NCBI RefSeq assembly: GCF_034377145.1
Contig: NZ_CP139707.1
Location: 434,001 to 498,000 of the forward strand
Length of the DNA: 64,000 nt
Direction: 5' to 3'
Source: Sulfitobacter sp. OXR-159
Lineage (GTDB): Bacteria > Pseudomonadota > Alphaproteobacteria > Rhodobacterales > Rhodobacteraceae
Part shown: positions 36,913 through 47,095 of the stretch, piece by piece
Position numbering within the stretch: the first letter of the stretch is position 1
Layout: each line of letters starts with the position of its first letter
Made by a program: the position numbers and the translations under genes
Notes under the pieces: model-generated
The model's input: only the letters and a program-made list of their open reading frames with translations
Database searches by the model: none
What the model was told of the DNA's origin: nothing

Positions 36913-39678
36913 ATGTCCGAGAGGATCACATTCACGCTTGATGGTCAGACCGTCGAGGCCGAAACTGGCATGACCATCTGGGAAGTGGCCAATGGCCGGG
37001 GTCTGAAGATCCCGCATCTCTGCCATAAACCTGCCCCCGGTTACCGCCCCGACGGCAACTGCCGCGCCTGTATGGTTGAGATTGAAGGCGAGCGGGTGCT
37101 GGCGGCCTCCTGCATCCGCGAGCCTGCCGAGGGGATGGTCGTCACCACTAACAATGCGCGCGCCGAGAATGCGCGCAAAATGGTGATGGAGCTGCTACTG
37201 GCCGATCAGCCCGCGCAGGAGGTGGCCCACGACAAGTCGAGCCACATGCGCGAAATGGCGGCGCAGAGTGGGGTGGAAAGCAGCCGTTTTCCCAAGCTCG
37301 AACGGGACCGCATTCCGCTGTTGGACGACAGCCACGTCGCGATGCGCGTGAACCTTGATGCCTGTATCCAGTGCAACCTCTGCGTCCGCGCCTGCCGCGA
37401 GGTGCAGGTCAATGACGTGATCGGCATGGCGGGACGCGGGCATGATGCCTATCCGGTGTTTGACATCGACGATCCGATGGGCGCGTCGACCTGTGTGGCC
37501 TGCGGCGAATGCGTGCAGGCTTGCCCGACGGGGGCGTTGATGCCCGCCACGGTGGTGGATGAGGCGCAGGTCGGTGACAGTGCGGATTACGACAGCGAGG
37601 TCCAAAGCATTTGCCCCTTCTGCGGCGTGGGTTGCCAGATTTCGCTGAAGGTGAAGGACAACAAGGTCAAATATGTTGAAGGCATCAACGGCCCGGCGAA
37701 CGAAGGACGGCTCTGCGTCAAGGGGCGCTTTGGCTTTGACTATATACACCACGATCACCGCCTGACCAAACCGCTGATCCGCCGCGACGATGCGCCCGTT
37801 AAGGGGCTGAACGTCGATCCCGGAAACTGGAGCAAGGTGTTTCGCGAGGCCAGTTGGGACGAGGCGTTGGATTTCGCAGCACAGGGCCTCAAGGGGCGCG
37901 GGCGCGAGGTGGCGGGCTTTGGCAGTGCGAAATGTACCAATGAGGAAGCCTATCTGTTCCAGAAAATGATCCGTCAGGGCTTTGGCCATAACAACGTCGA
38001 TCACTGCACGCGGCTGTGTCATGCCTCATCCGTGGCAGCGCTGATGGAGAACGTCGGCTCAGGCGCTGTCACGGCCACCTTCAATGAGATCGAAAATGCC
38101 GATGTGGCCATCGTCATCGGCGCGAACCCGGTTGAGAACCACCCCGTCGCCGCGACCTATTTCAAGCAATTCACCAAACGCGGTGGCAAGCTGATCGTGA
38201 TGGACCCCCGCGGCGTGGGGCTGCGGCGCTTCGCCAGCCATATGCTTCAATTCCGCCCCGGCACCGATGTGTCGATGCTCAATGCGATCATGCATGTGAT
38301 CGTCGAAGAAGGGCTGTATGACGCGCAATATATCGCGGCCTATACCGAGAATTGGGAGGCCGAAAAGGCGCACCTAAAGGACTTCAGCCCCGAAAGAATC
38401 GCCCCGATCTGCGGTATCGAAGCCGAAGTGCTGCGCGATGTGGCGCGGACCTTTGCCCGTGCCAAGGCGGGTATGATCTTCTGGGGTATGGGGGTCAGCC
38501 AGCACATCCACGGTACCGACAATTCGCGCTGCTTGATTTCGCTAGCACTGATGACCGGTCATGTCGGCCGCCCCGGCACCGGGCTTCATCCGCTGCGGGG
38601 TCAGAACAACGTGCAGGGCGCCTCGGACGCGGGCCTCATTCCGATGTTCTTGCCCGATTACCAGCCGGTGGAGGACGACGGCGTGCGCTCGGCCTTTACC
38701 GAGGTCTGGGGCTCGGGCGATTTCAGCGCCGAGAAGGGGCTGACCGTGACCGAGATCATGGACGCGGTGCATGATGGGGGCATCAAGGCGATGTATGTGC
38801 TGGGGGAAAACCCGGCGATGTCGGACCCCGATGTCGACCATGCGCGCGCGGCACTTGCCAAGCTTGATCATCTGGTGGTGCAGGACATTTTCCTGACCGA
38901 AACGGCGAATTACGCCGATGTGATCCTGCCCGCCTCTGCCTTCGCCGAGAAGACTGGCACGGTGACCAACACCAACCGGCAGGTCCAGATGGGCCGCCCG
39001 GCGGTGACGCCCCCGGGGGAGGCGCGCGAGGATTGGTGGATCGAGGTCGAACTAGCGAAGCGGCTGGGCCTTGGCTGGTCCTACGAAAGCCCGGCGGATG
39101 TCTTTGCCGAGATGAAGCTGAACATGAAGTCCTTTGACAACATCACATGGGACCGTTTGGCGCGTGAGAATGCTGTGACCTACCCGTCGCTCAGCGAATA
39201 CGATCCCGGGCAGGCGATTGTCTTTAGCGAGGGTTTCCCGCGGCCCGAAGGCCGTGCCAAATTCACCCCCGCCGCGATCGTGGCCCCTGATGATGTGCCG
39301 GATGCAGACTACCCGATGATCCTTACGACAGGACGCCAGTTGGAGCACTGGCATACCGGGTCGATGACGCGGCGCTCCAAGGTCTTGGATGGGCTGGAGC
39401 CAGAGGCAAACTGCTCACTTCATCCGTCGACCCTGCGGCGTCTGGGTGTGGCACCGGGTGAACATGTGCGGCTATCCACCAAACGCGGCAGTATCGAGAT
39501 CATGGCCCGTGAGGACCGCGCCGTGGCCCCTGATATGGTTTTCCTGCCCTTCGCCTATGTCGAGGCCGCGGCGAATATCCTGACAAATCCAGCGGTTGAC
39601 CCCTACGGCAAGATCCCGGAGTTTAAGTTCTCTGCCGTTAGGGTGGAGGCGGCGAAAGGGGCCGTCGCTGCCGAGTAA
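36913..39678 (+). CDS. Formate dehydrogenase, alpha subunit (molybdopterin, iron-sulfur)
   Basis: A 921-residue oxidoreductase that oxidises formate to CO2. The N-terminus has a 2Fe-2S domain ([23 protein letters not shown]), then two 4Fe-4S ferredoxin motifs ([13 protein letters not shown] and [14 protein letters not shown]). The catalytic part starts with [16 protein letters not shown]. The molybdenum ligand is Cys369 in [10 protein letters not shown]; no selenocysteine codon is used. The architecture is that of soluble NAD-dependent FdsA/FdhF enzymes. The beta, gamma and delta subunits and the FdhD sulfurtransferase are not in the window. A GGGAGGGG ribosome-binding site precedes the ATG. 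The next gene follows 14 nt later. Confidence 0.9.
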   Translation: MSERITFTLDGQTVEAETGMTIWEVANGRGLKIPHLCHKPAPGYRPDGNCRACMVEIEGERVLAASCIREPAEGMVVTTNNARAENARKMVMELLLADQPAQEVAHDKSSHMREMAAQSGVESSRFPKLERDRIPLLDDSHVAMRVNLDACIQCNLCVRACREVQVNDVIGMAGRGHDAYPVFDIDDPMGASTCVACGECVQACPTGALMPATVVDEAQVGDSADYDSEVQSICPFCGVGCQISLKVKDNKVKYVEGINGPANEGRLCVKGRFGFDYIHHDHRLTKPLIRRDDAPVKGLNVDPGNWSKVFREASWDEALDFAAQGLKGRGREVAGFGSAKCTNEEAYLFQKMIRQGFGHNNVDHCTRLCHASSVAALMENVGSGAVTATFNEIENADVAIVIGANPVENHPVAATYFKQFTKRGGKLIVMDPRGVGLRRFASHMLQFRPGTDVSMLNAIMHVIVEEGLYDAQYIAAYTENWEAEKAHLKDFSPERIAPICGIEAEVLRDVARTFARAKAGMIFWGMGVSQHIHGTDNSRCLISLALMTGHVGRPGTGLHPLRGQNNVQGASDAGLIPMFLPDYQPVEDDGVRSAFTEVWGSGDFSAEKGLTVTEIMDAVHDGGIKAMYVLGENPAMSDPDVDHARAALAKLDHLVVQDIFLTETANYADVILPASAFAEKTGTVTNTNRQVQMGRPAVTPPGEAREDWWIEVELAKRLGLGWSYESPADVFAEMKLNMKSFDNITWDRLARENAVTYPSLSEYDPGQAIVFSEGFPRPEGRAKFTPAAIVAPDDVPDADYPMILTTGRQLEHWHTGSMTRRSKVLDGLEPEANCSLHPSTLRRLGVAPGEHVRLSTKRGSIEIMAREDRAVAPDMVFLPFAYVEAAANILTNPAVDPYGKIPEFKFSAVRVEAAKGAVAAE

Positions 39679-39692
39679 GGAAAGTTCTGAAG

Positions 39693-40886
39693 ATGAAGAT
39701 TGATGCTGCCCGATTTTTGAAAGACCTGCACGACCTGCGTGCCATTGGCGCGGCGGGTGTGGGCAAGGGCGTGGTGCGCCCGGCCTATTCCGCTGCCGAT
39801 GTGGAGGCGCGGGAATGGCTTGCCGGGCGGATGCGCGATGCGGGGCTGACCGTTGAGGTCGACGCCATGGGTAACCTCTTCGGACTTGCCGAGGGGCCGT
39901 CGATCCTGCTGGGATCGCATTCCGACAGCCAGCCCGAAGGCGGCTGGCTTGATGGTGCCTTGGGTGTGATCGCCGCACTTGAAGTGGCCCGCGCAGCACA
40001 GGAGGCCGGGGGGGCTGCGGTCTCGGTCGTGTCGTTTCAGGATGAAGAGGGGCGCTTTGGCGTGACCACCGGTTCGACCGTCTGGTCCGGCGCTCTGGAT
40101 CAGGTGGATGCTGACGGTCTCACCGATCATGCGGGGGTCAGTTTGGCGGAGGCGCGCAAGGCGATGACGGGCATGGTGACCGGCCCGGTCGATCCCGCGC
40201 AGTTCACCGGCTATATCGAGCTACACATCGAACAGGGGCCGACGCTGGATGACAGTGGCGAGCAGATCGGTGTCGTCACCGATATCGTCGGTATTCGCGA
40301 TATGAAGGTGACCTTTGAAGGCCAGCAGAACCACGCGGGCACCACGCCGATGGCGGTGCGCAAGGATGCCTTTCAAGCGGTATCTGCCTTCAACAGCCTG
40401 CTCAATGACCGGCTGCGCAATGTGGTGACGCCCAGCACCGTCTGGACGATCGGCCATGTCAGCCTGCATCCCAATGCCTCGTCCATCGTGCCGGGCAAGG
40501 CGGTATTTTCCATGCAGTGGCGGGACGGCGACAGCGACCGTCTGTCCCGGATGGAAGCGATCATCCGCGAGACTGCCGATGAGGTCGCCCAGACCCGCGG
40601 GATGGAGCTGTCTTTTGGTCCGATGTTGGGGTTGGAGCCGGTGGCGATGGATGCCCGGCTGCGCGACGCGCTGGCCGATGCGGCGGAGACGGTAGCGCCG
40701 GGCAAGTGGCGCAAGATGCCCTCGGGGGCTTTGCACGACGCGACCAATGTGGCCCGGCTGATGCCCGTGGCGATGTTGTTCGCGCCGTCGATCAACGGGA
40801 TCAGCCATGCTTTCGAAGAGGACACCGCCGAAGACGATCTGGTCGCGGCGGTCGAGGTGTTGGGCCGGGCCGTCGCGGCGCTTTGA
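39693..40886 (+). CDS. M20 family Zn-dependent amidohydrolase (hydantoinase/carbamoylase type)
   Basis: A 397-residue enzyme related to N-carbamoyl-L-amino-acid hydrolase, beta-ureidopropionase and allantoate amidohydrolase. Metal-binding residues appear in [31 protein letters not shown] and [27 protein letters not shown] is the dimer/lid segment and [14 protein letters not shown] the late metal site. The first metal-site reads GSHSDSQ rather than GSHLDTV, a variation seen in some of these enzymes. Substrate cannot be fixed. It shares a transcript with the formate dehydrogenase gene. Confidence 0.87.
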   Translation: MKIDAARFLKDLHDLRAIGAAGVGKGVVRPAYSAADVEAREWLAGRMRDAGLTVEVDAMGNLFGLAEGPSILLGSHSDSQPEGGWLDGALGVIAALEVARAAQEAGGAAVSVVSFQDEEGRFGVTTGSTVWSGALDQVDADGLTDHAGVSLAEARKAMTGMVTGPVDPAQFTGYIELHIEQGPTLDDSGEQIGVVTDIVGIRDMKVTFEGQQNHAGTTPMAVRKDAFQAVSAFNSLLNDRLRNVVTPSTVWTIGHVSLHPNASSIVPGKAVFSMQWRDGDSDRLSRMEAIIRETADEVAQTRGMELSFGPMLGLEPVAMDARLRDALADAAETVAPGKWRKMPSGALHDATNVARLMPVAMLFAPSINGISHAFEEDTAEDDLVAAVEVLGRAVAAL

Positions 40887-40892
40887 GCGCCG

Positions 40893-41609
40893 TCAGTCCC
40901 AATCCACATCGCCAAGGAAGATATAGCCCGCGCCATAGATCGTCTTGATCAATTGCGGGTTTTTCGGGTCTTCGCCAAGTTTCGTGCGCAACCGCGAGAT
41001 GCGCACGTCCATCGCCCGGTCAAAGCTCTCCGAGGCGACGCCACCAAGGCTTTCTTGCATCTGCGCGCGGCTGATCAGGCGTTTCGGTGCGTCTAGGAAC
41101 AGGCGCAGCACCTCGCCTTCGGCGTGGGAAAATGTCACCTCGGTGCCTGTCGCATCCTGCAAGACATAGCGGTCGAAATGCGCAGTCCAGCCGTTGAACC
41201 GCGCGGTGGTGCCAGCCTGCGGGGTGGGCTTGGCGCTGCGCAGGCGCGCGCGGATGCGGGCGACCACTTCCGCCGGGTCGAAAGGTTTGATGATGTAATC
41301 ATCGGCCCCCAACTCCAGCCCGGTCACCCGGTCTTGCACCTGCGCGCGGCCCGAGATGATGATAACGATCGCGCCTTGCTCCAGCGCCAGCCGGTGGACC
41401 AGCGTCAGCCCGTCGGTGTCGGGCAGGCTGAGATCGACAAGGCAGACATCGGGCGTATGGTTGGCCAAGGCGGCCTCAAAAGCCCGCGCGCGACCAAAGC
41501 TCAGCGTGTCGAAGCCCGCTTCTTCAAGCGTATCTGACAGCATGCTGCGGATTTCAGGCTCGTCATCCAGAATGGTGACCAGCGGGCGCGGGGCGGTATC
41601 ACGGCTCAT
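40893..41609 (-). CDS. OmpR-family response regulator
   Basis: A 238-residue DNA-binding response regulator. The receiver domain has the acidic pair in VTILDDEPEIRS, the phospho-acceptor aspartate in VCLVDLSLPDTDG, the Thr/Ser site in IVIIISGRAQ and the lysine in DYIIKPFDP. The C-terminal winged helix ends SRLRTKLGEDPKNPQLIKTIYGAGYIF. Its ATG overlaps the stop of the sensor kinase gene (ATGA), so the two are a cognate pair. The target genes are unknown; the adjacent cytochrome c gene is one candidate. Confidence 0.93.
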   Translation of the reverse strand: MSRDTAPRPLVTILDDEPEIRSMLSDTLEEAGFDTLSFGRARAFEAALANHTPDVCLVDLSLPDTDGLTLVHRLALEQGAIVIIISGRAQVQDRVTGLELGADDYIIKPFDPAEVVARIRARLRSAKPTPQAGTTARFNGWTAHFDRYVLQDATGTEVTFSHAEGEVLRLFLDAPKRLISRAQMQESLGGVASESFDRAMDVRISRLRTKLGEDPKNPQLIKTIYGAGYIFLGDVDWD

Positions 41610-43393
41610 GGGGCGGTGGCTTTCAATGGGGCAATCAACGCTTGCAGATCGTCTTTTTCAAAGGGTTTGCGCAGCACCGGCGCGAGGGTTTGCGCCTCGG
41701 CAAACAGCGGGTGATCGGCGGGCAGAGAGGTCATCAGCAACAGTGGCAGGCTGCTGCCGACACGGCGGGCAAGGTCGATGCCGGTGCCTTCGCCGGTGAG
41801 TTGGATGTCGGAGAGGACAAGGGTGATGTCGGGCAGATCAGCGATCAGGGCGGTGGCCTCATCGGCGCTGGTGGCCTCGATCACCGAATGGCCCTGATCC
41901 ATCAACATGTCGCGCACCACAGCGCGGATATCACTCGTGTCTTCGACCAGCAGCACCAGTCCTGTCGTGGCGGGCACGGTGGCGCGGTAGGGCAGGCGCA
42001 GGCTGATCTGCGCGCCGCCCTCGGGGGCATTGCTCAGCCGCAGATCGCCGCCTGCGGATTTGGTCATGTCGTAGACCATCGACAGGCCCAGCCCCGACCC
42101 CTCGCTGCCCTTTGTGGTGAAAAAGGGCTCGACCCCACGCTCCAGCGCAGAGGGCGAGAAGCCCGGCCCGGTATCGTGGATCACCCATTCGGTCCATGTG
42201 TCATGCACCAGCCGTTGGGTCAGCGTGATCGTGCCCTGCGCGCCGCAGGCATCGCGGGCGTTGAGGATGAGGTTCAAAAGCGCGTCCTGCACCCGCCCTT
42301 TATCGAGCAGGACAGCCCCCTCCGGCGCGTCATTGCGCACCACCAGCGCGCATTTCGGCGGCAGAGTGGGGGCGGCGAGGGTCGAAAGCTCGTTCAGCAG
42401 GTCGGCGAGATCGGTGGCCGCGGGGCGCAGGGCGCGGGGTTCGGTCACATCGGCGATGGAACTCAGCAGCGTGCCACCCCGCCGCGCGGCGGCCAAGGTC
42501 CCTTCGACCAATTCGCCCGCTTGGCGCGGCATGTTGGGCAGGCGGGCGAGTTTCGACTGCATCCCCAGAATGATCGTCAAAAGGTTTGAGAAATCATGCG
42601 CCAGCCCAGAGATCATCCGTGAGGCGAGCTCGCGTTTCAGTGTCTGTTGCAGGGCGACGCGGGTCTGGGTTTCTTCGGTGATGTCCATCGACAGGATATA
42701 GACCCCGCCGCGCCCATCGGGGGTGAAGGCACCGCGTATCCGGCGGGCAGAGGCGTCATGAGTGAACTCGATCACCGCCGGGCTGCCCGCATAGGCTTGG
42801 GTCAGCGCCGGTTTGATCCGCGCATAGGCCGAGGCCCCAAGCGCGTCGCTGATGTGCAGTCCGTAGATATTGCTGGGCCGTCCCGGCATGACACTGCTCA
42901 GACGGCGGTTGGAATAGATATAGCGGCCATTCTCGTCGACATGGGCGATATGGGCGGGCATCATCTCGGTCGTCAGGCGGGTGCGGGCTTCGCTTTCGGT
43001 GACCTGCCGTTTGGCTTCTTCCAGCGCCGTGATCGTCGCTTCGAGTTTGCGGTTGCTGGCGGCGAGTTGTTCGGCATGGGAGAGCAGTTGATCGCTCAGC
43101 GCATCGGACCGCGCGCGCAACAGCGCCTCTTGCCGTTTGGTGTTGGTGATGTCGGTATAGACGGTGACCCAGCCGCCCTGCGGCAGCGGAGAACCTTCGA
43201 CGCTGATGGTGCGCCCGTTCGCGCGGGTGCGTTCCATGTAATGCGGCACAAAAGCCTGCGCCTGTTCGACACGCTCGGCCACGAAGGCATCGACATCCGT
43301 GACCTCGCCATATTCGCCGGTTCCGGCAAGATGGCGGATCGTATCCTCAAACGGCGCGCCGGGAGTGACCAGTTCATCGGGCAGGTCGAACAT
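41606..43393 (-). CDS. Hybrid sensor histidine kinase, N-terminally truncated by a frameshift
   Basis: A 595-residue hybrid kinase from the ATG at 43393. It contains the rest of a first PAS domain (FDLPDELVTPGAPFEDTIRH to GGWVTVYTDIT), a coiled-coil linker (about 90-140), a second PAS domain (145-270), and a kinase core with H-box ISGLAHDFSNLLTIILGMQ and ATP-site boxes NLILNARDACG, DTGPGFSPS and GSGLGLSMVYD. A C-terminal receiver domain (VLLVEDTSDIRA, LVLSDIQLTGEG) completes it. It has no membrane segment, so it is cytosolic. The first PAS begins abnormally: its missing strand is encoded upstream in this frame but cannot be reached from an ATG (see the neighbouring entry). Otherwise the protein looks functional. 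Confidence 0.85.
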   Translation of the reverse strand: MFDLPDELVTPGAPFEDTIRHLAGTGEYGEVTDVDAFVAERVEQAQAFVPHYMERTRANGRTISVEGSPLPQGGWVTVYTDITNTKRQEALLRARSDALSDQLLSHAEQLAASNRKLEATITALEEAKRQVTESEARTRLTTEMMPAHIAHVDENGRYIYSNRRLSSVMPGRPSNIYGLHISDALGASAYARIKPALTQAYAGSPAVIEFTHDASARRIRGAFTPDGRGGVYILSMDITEETQTRVALQQTLKRELASRMISGLAHDFSNLLTIILGMQSKLARLPNMPRQAGELVEGTLAAARRGGTLLSSIADVTEPRALRPAATDLADLLNELSTLAAPTLPPKCALVVRNDAPEGAVLLDKGRVQDALLNLILNARDACGAQGTITLTQRLVHDTWTEWVIHDTGPGFSPSALERGVEPFFTTKGSEGSGLGLSMVYDMTKSAGGDLRLSNAPEGGAQISLRLPYRATVPATTGLVLLVEDTSDIRAVVRDMLMDQGHSVIEATSADEATALIADLPDITLVLSDIQLTGEGTGIDLARRVGSSLPLLLMTSLPADHPLFAEAQTLAPVLRKPFEKDDLQALIAPLKATAP

Positions 43394-43512
43394 GGATTGA
43401 AACGGCCCGTTGCAGACCGCAAGGCGCAGGTCGCTGTCATAGCCTGAGCGATCAGGTTCAGACCGGCTTGGGTCAGGGCTTTGGTTTGGTCATCGGTGAT
43501 CTGCATTGGCAT
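43394..43512 (-). pseudogene. Out-of-frame N-terminal coding remnant of the sensor kinase
   Basis: The minus strand from the ATG at 43512 reads MPMQITDDQTKALTQAGLNL, the expected start of this PAS-7 kinase family. After about residue 24 the family sequence continues in another frame: YDSDLRLAVCNGPFQSM runs straight into the downstream kinase frame. The switch occurs at about 43446-43442 and fits a small deletion (about 10 nt, judged from the usual spacing between the two parts). The kinase frame has a TGA upstream (in the TCACCGATGACC context) and no ATG, GTG or TTG before 43393. Confidence 0.6.
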
Positions 43513-43620
43513 CCGTCGACGGTAGGGCCAGCGCCGCGCAGAGGAAAGGCCAAATGGCGCTTGACCTTCTTGCGCTGGAGGCCCGGAGAAGCGCGGCAAA
43601 TGAAACCCGAAAGGCAGGGC

Positions 43621-44043
43621 ATGGACAAGAACTTTGGAATGGTGGCGGTGGCTGCGGTGGTCGCGATTGGCGGATATATGTGGTGGCGTGCCGAAGAGGC
43701 CCCGGCCCCCACAGCAAGCGGCGCGGCGATGGCAGCCGTTACCCTGCCGGACAGCCTGAGCGAGCAGGCGCAGATCGGCGCACGTGCATTTGAAGCGAAA
43801 TGCTCGGCCTGTCACGGGGTTAATGCCGCCGGGCGCGACGGGTCCGGCCCACCGCTGATCCATAAAATTTATGAGCCCAGCCACCATGGCGATGGCGCCT
43901 TTCTGGTCGCGGCAACCAATGGCGTACGCCAGCACCACTGGTCTTTCGGCAATATGCCCCCGGTGGAAGGGATCACCCAGGCCGAGGTTAAATCCATCGT
44001 GACCTATGTGCGCGAGGTGCAGCGTGCCAACGGCATCGACTAG
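43621..44043 (+). CDS. Membrane-anchored c-type cytochrome
   Basis: A 140-residue protein with an N-terminal signal anchor (MDKNFGMVAVAAVVAIGGYM) followed by an Ala/Pro linker and one class I cytochrome c domain. The heme motif is CSACHG and the distal methionine is likely in SFGNMPPVEGITQAEV. The ATG at 43621 follows GAAAGGC; an ATG seven codons upstream is also possible. It diverges from the sensor kinase gene, only 108 nt from the intact start of that protein. It is likely an electron carrier in the periplasm; its partners are unknown. Confidence 0.87.
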   Translation: MDKNFGMVAVAAVVAIGGYMWWRAEEAPAPTASGAAMAAVTLPDSLSEQAQIGARAFEAKCSACHGVNAAGRDGSGPPLIHKIYEPSHHGDGAFLVAATNGVRQHHWSFGNMPPVEGITQAEVKSIVTYVREVQRANGID

Positions 44044-44167
44044 CCGCGAAGGGTGCTAAATCGCGCTGTAACAATTCGTTAGGATTCGGAAAAGATCAGG
44101 AAAAAGTTGACCTCCACACCTAAGACAACGTCACTTGTGAGATCATAGAATCGCACAAGCGATCGAA

Positions 44168-44185
44168 CCCGCCGGGGAGGGCGGG
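44168..44185 (+). promoter_or_regulatory. Hairpin just upstream of the CoA ligase start
   Basis: CCCGCC-gggGAG-GGCGGG can form a 6-bp GC stem that ends five nt before the GGAGGAAG ribosome-binding site of the following gene. It could affect translation, but there is no direct evidence. Confidence 0.3.
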
Positions 44186-44202
44186 CATGGGAGGAAGACA
44201 AT

Positions 44203-46173
44203 TTGGCCAAGCCGCTGACGCGTGCCGACGGACCTCAGTCCGTGCCGGCGCTGTTGCATCGCAACGCAAGTGAATTCGCAAACGCCCCCGCTTACCGGGA
44301 GAAGGAATACGGGATCTGGCAAAGCTGGACCTGGTCGCAAACCCGCGACGAGGTTGAGGCGCTGGCGCTCGGATTTTTGGAGCTGGGACTGGATGAGGGC
44401 GATTTCGTCGCTGTTATCGGGCGCAACCGACCATACCTCTATTGGGCGATGATGGCGGCGCAGATGGCTGGCGCCATCCCCGTCCCGCTTTACCAAGACG
44501 CCAACGCCGAAGAGATGGCCTATGTCATGGGCCACTGCGGCGCGCGCATCGCCGTGGTGGGCGATCAGGAGCAGGTCGACAAGATCATCGAAGTGCAGGC
44601 GCAGCTGCCTGACTTTGAGCGGATGGTCTATCTCGACCCGCGGGGCCTGCGGAAATATGACCACTCCAAGCTTGACCAATACAGCGCAGTGCAGGAATTG
44701 GGCCGCGCCAATCGCGAAAAGCACATCGCCGAGTTGGAGGCGCGTCAGGCCAAGCTGAATTACGACTCGACCGGTGTGATGCTTTACACCTCGGGCACCA
44801 CAGGCAAGCCCAAGGGCGTGGTGCTGAGCAACCGCAACGTGATTGAAACGGCGAAATCTTCGTCAGAGTTCGACAATCTGCGTCGCACGGACGAGATCCT
44901 CGCCTATCTGCCGATGGCATGGGTTGGGGATTTCATCTTCTCCGTGGGCCAAGCGCTCTGGACCGGGTTCTGCACCAACTGCCCTGAAAGCGCCGACACC
45001 ATGCATGTCGATCTGCGCGAGATCGGGCCGACCTATTACTTCGCTCCGCCGCGCGTGTTCGAGACGCAGCTGACCAGCGTTATGATCCGTATGGAAGACG
45101 CGAGCCGCTTCAAGAAATGGCTGTTCGATACCTTCATGGCCCATGCCCGCAAGGTTGGGCCTGCGATTTTGGACGGCAAGAAGGTCTCGTTCATGGACCG
45201 TGCGAAATATGCGCTTGGTGAGCTGATGATCTATGGCCCGCTGAAAAACACGCTCGGGTTCAGCCGCGTGCGTGTTGGCTATACGGCAGGCGAGGCGATT
45301 GGGCCTGAGATTTTTGATTTCTACCGCTCGCTCGGCATCAACCTCAAACAACTCTACGGCCAGACCGAGGCGACGGTGTTCATCACCGCGCAGCCCGATG
45401 GCGAGGTGCGCAGTGATACCGTGGGTGTGACCTGCCCCGGCGTTGAGTTGAAAATCGCCGACAATGGCGAGGTCTTCTACCGCTCGCCGGGTGTTTTTGT
45501 GGAATACTACAAGAACCCCGAAAGCACCGCAGACACCAAAGATGCCGAGGGCTGGGTCGCCACGGGCGATGCGGGCTTTATCGAAGAAGGCTCGGGCCAC
45601 CTGCGCATCATCGACCGCGCCAAGGACGTGGGCCAGATGGCCGATGGGCGCCTCTTTGCGCCGAAATATGTGGAGAACAAGCTCAAGTTCTTCCCCAACA
45701 TCCTTGAGACTGTGGTTTTTGGCAACCAGCGCAGCGAATGCACCGCTTTCATCAACATCGACCTCACGGCGGTGGGCAACTGGGCCGAGCGCAACAACAT
45801 CGGCTATGCCTCTTACCAAGAACTCGCGCGGCATCCGCAGGTGATGGACACGATCCAAAGCCATGTGGAGGAGGTGAACCGCTCGGTCGCCGAGGATGAG
45901 ATGCTTTCGGGATGTCAGGTGCACCGTTTTGTCGTGCTGCACAAAGAGTTGGACGCCGACGATGGTGAATTGACCCGCACCCGCAAAGTGCGCCGCAAGA
46001 TCATCGAAGAGAAATACGCCGATATCATCACCGCACTTTATGACGGCTCCAAACAGGTCAGTACCGAGACGGAAGTGACCTATGAGGACGGCCGCAAAGG
46101 CTCGATCAAGGCGACGCTCGAGATTCGCGACGCCGCGGTGCAGCCGACCAGCCACAAGATGGCAGCAGAATGA
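44203..46173 (+). CDS. Long-chain acyl-CoA synthetase-like AMP-binding enzyme
   Basis: A 656-residue ANL-superfamily ligase that activates a carboxylic acid with ATP and CoA. The P-loop motif is MLYTSGTTGKPKGVVLSNR, followed by YLPMAWVGDFIFS, the A5 region YGQTEATVF and the hinge DRAKDVGQMADGRLFAPKYVENKL. Length and the insertion before the hinge match FadD15-type long-chain ligases. The start is TTG at 44203, placed six nt after a strong GGAGGAAG; no ATG lies nearby in frame. The stop overlaps the livG start (ATGA), which ties it to the ABC importer. Confidence 0.9.
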   Translation: MAKPLTRADGPQSVPALLHRNASEFANAPAYREKEYGIWQSWTWSQTRDEVEALALGFLELGLDEGDFVAVIGRNRPYLYWAMMAAQMAGAIPVPLYQDANAEEMAYVMGHCGARIAVVGDQEQVDKIIEVQAQLPDFERMVYLDPRGLRKYDHSKLDQYSAVQELGRANREKHIAELEARQAKLNYDSTGVMLYTSGTTGKPKGVVLSNRNVIETAKSSSEFDNLRRTDEILAYLPMAWVGDFIFSVGQALWTGFCTNCPESADTMHVDLREIGPTYYFAPPRVFETQLTSVMIRMEDASRFKKWLFDTFMAHARKVGPAILDGKKVSFMDRAKYALGELMIYGPLKNTLGFSRVRVGYTAGEAIGPEIFDFYRSLGINLKQLYGQTEATVFITAQPDGEVRSDTVGVTCPGVELKIADNGEVFYRSPGVFVEYYKNPESTADTKDAEGWVATGDAGFIEEGSGHLRIIDRAKDVGQMADGRLFAPKYVENKLKFFPNILETVVFGNQRSECTAFINIDLTAVGNWAERNNIGYASYQELARHPQVMDTIQSHVEEVNRSVAEDEMLSGCQVHRFVVLHKELDADDGELTRTRKVRRKIIEEKYADIITALYDGSKQVSTETEVTYEDGRKGSIKATLEIRDAAVQPTSHKMAAE

Positions 46174-47042
46174 GCGCGGCCGGGGCCAGCGCCGGGCAGG
46201 CGGGAACTATGGAAAGGGACAGCGTGAAAGATCAGGCTGACAGCTATGTCACCGACGACGGCCGCACAATCGGCCCCACGGTGATGGAGATGAAAAACAT
46301 CACCCTGCGTTTCGGCGGTGTGGAAGCGATCAAGGACATCTCGTTTGACATCCGCGAGGGCGAAATCCGCGCGATCATTGGGCCGAACGGGGCGGGCAAG
46401 TCCTCGATGCTCAATGTGATCAGTGGCTTCTACGTCCCGCAGGAGGGTGAGGTTTGGTACAAAGGCGCGCAGCGTCCGCCGATGAAACCCTACCAGGTGG
46501 CGCAGCAGGGCATCGCACGGACCTTTCAGAACATCGCGCTGTTTGAGGGCATGTCAGTGCTCGACAACGTGATGACGGGCCGTCTGACCCAGATGAAATC
46601 GGGGCTGCTGGCGCAGTCCCTGTGGAAGGGAAAAGCCGAGCGCGAAGAAGTGGAGAACCGCGAGATCGCCGAGAAGGTCATCGACTTTCTGGAGATTCAG
46701 GCGATCCGTAAAACCCCGGTCGCGCGTCTGCCTTACGGTCTGAAAAAGCGCGTTGAACTGGCCCGCGCCTTGGCGGCTGAGCCAACGATCCTGCTGCTGG
46801 ATGAGCCGATGGCTGGCATGAACGTCGAAGAGAAAGAGGACATGTCCCGCTTTATCCTCGATGTGAACGACGAATTCGGCACCACCATCGCGCTGATTGA
46901 GCATGACATGGGCGTGGTCATGGACCTTAGCGACCGCGTCGTGGTGATGGACTACGGTCGCAAGATCGGTGACGGCTCGCCCCATGACGTGCGCAACAAT
47001 CAAGAGGTGATCGACGCCTATCTGGGGGTGGCACATGAGTGA
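46170..47042 (+). CDS. livG: Branched-chain-type ABC transporter ATP-binding protein
   Basis: A 290-residue ABC ATPase of the LivG family. It has an N-terminal extension of about 40 residues, then Walker A GPNGAGKSSMLNV, the Q-loop in ARTFQNIALFEGMSV, a signature variant LPYGLKKRVELARAL and Walker B ILLLDEPMAGMN. The His switch is in ALIEHDMGVVMDLSD. It overlaps the acyl-CoA synthetase stop. An internal ATG at 46209 is an alternative start. The substrate of this importer is probably the acid activated by the flanking ligases. Confidence 0.92.
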   Translation: MSAAGASAGQAGTMERDSVKDQADSYVTDDGRTIGPTVMEMKNITLRFGGVEAIKDISFDIREGEIRAIIGPNGAGKSSMLNVISGFYVPQEGEVWYKGAQRPPMKPYQVAQQGIARTFQNIALFEGMSVLDNVMTGRLTQMKSGLLAQSLWKGKAEREEVENREIAEKVIDFLEIQAIRKTPVARLPYGLKKRVELARALAAEPTILLLDEPMAGMNVEEKEDMSRFILDVNDEFGTTIALIEHDMGVVMDLSDRVVVMDYGRKIGDGSPHDVRNNQEVIDAYLGVAHE

Positions 47043-47095
47043 TCTTTGCACGACCACCCGCAACGACACAGCCGTTCTGACTTTGGGGAGGGCCA

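Noticed and set aside
38005..38019. Possible selenocysteine in formate dehydrogenase
   Set aside because: The codons are TGC and TGT (cysteine), with no TGA in the active-site region.
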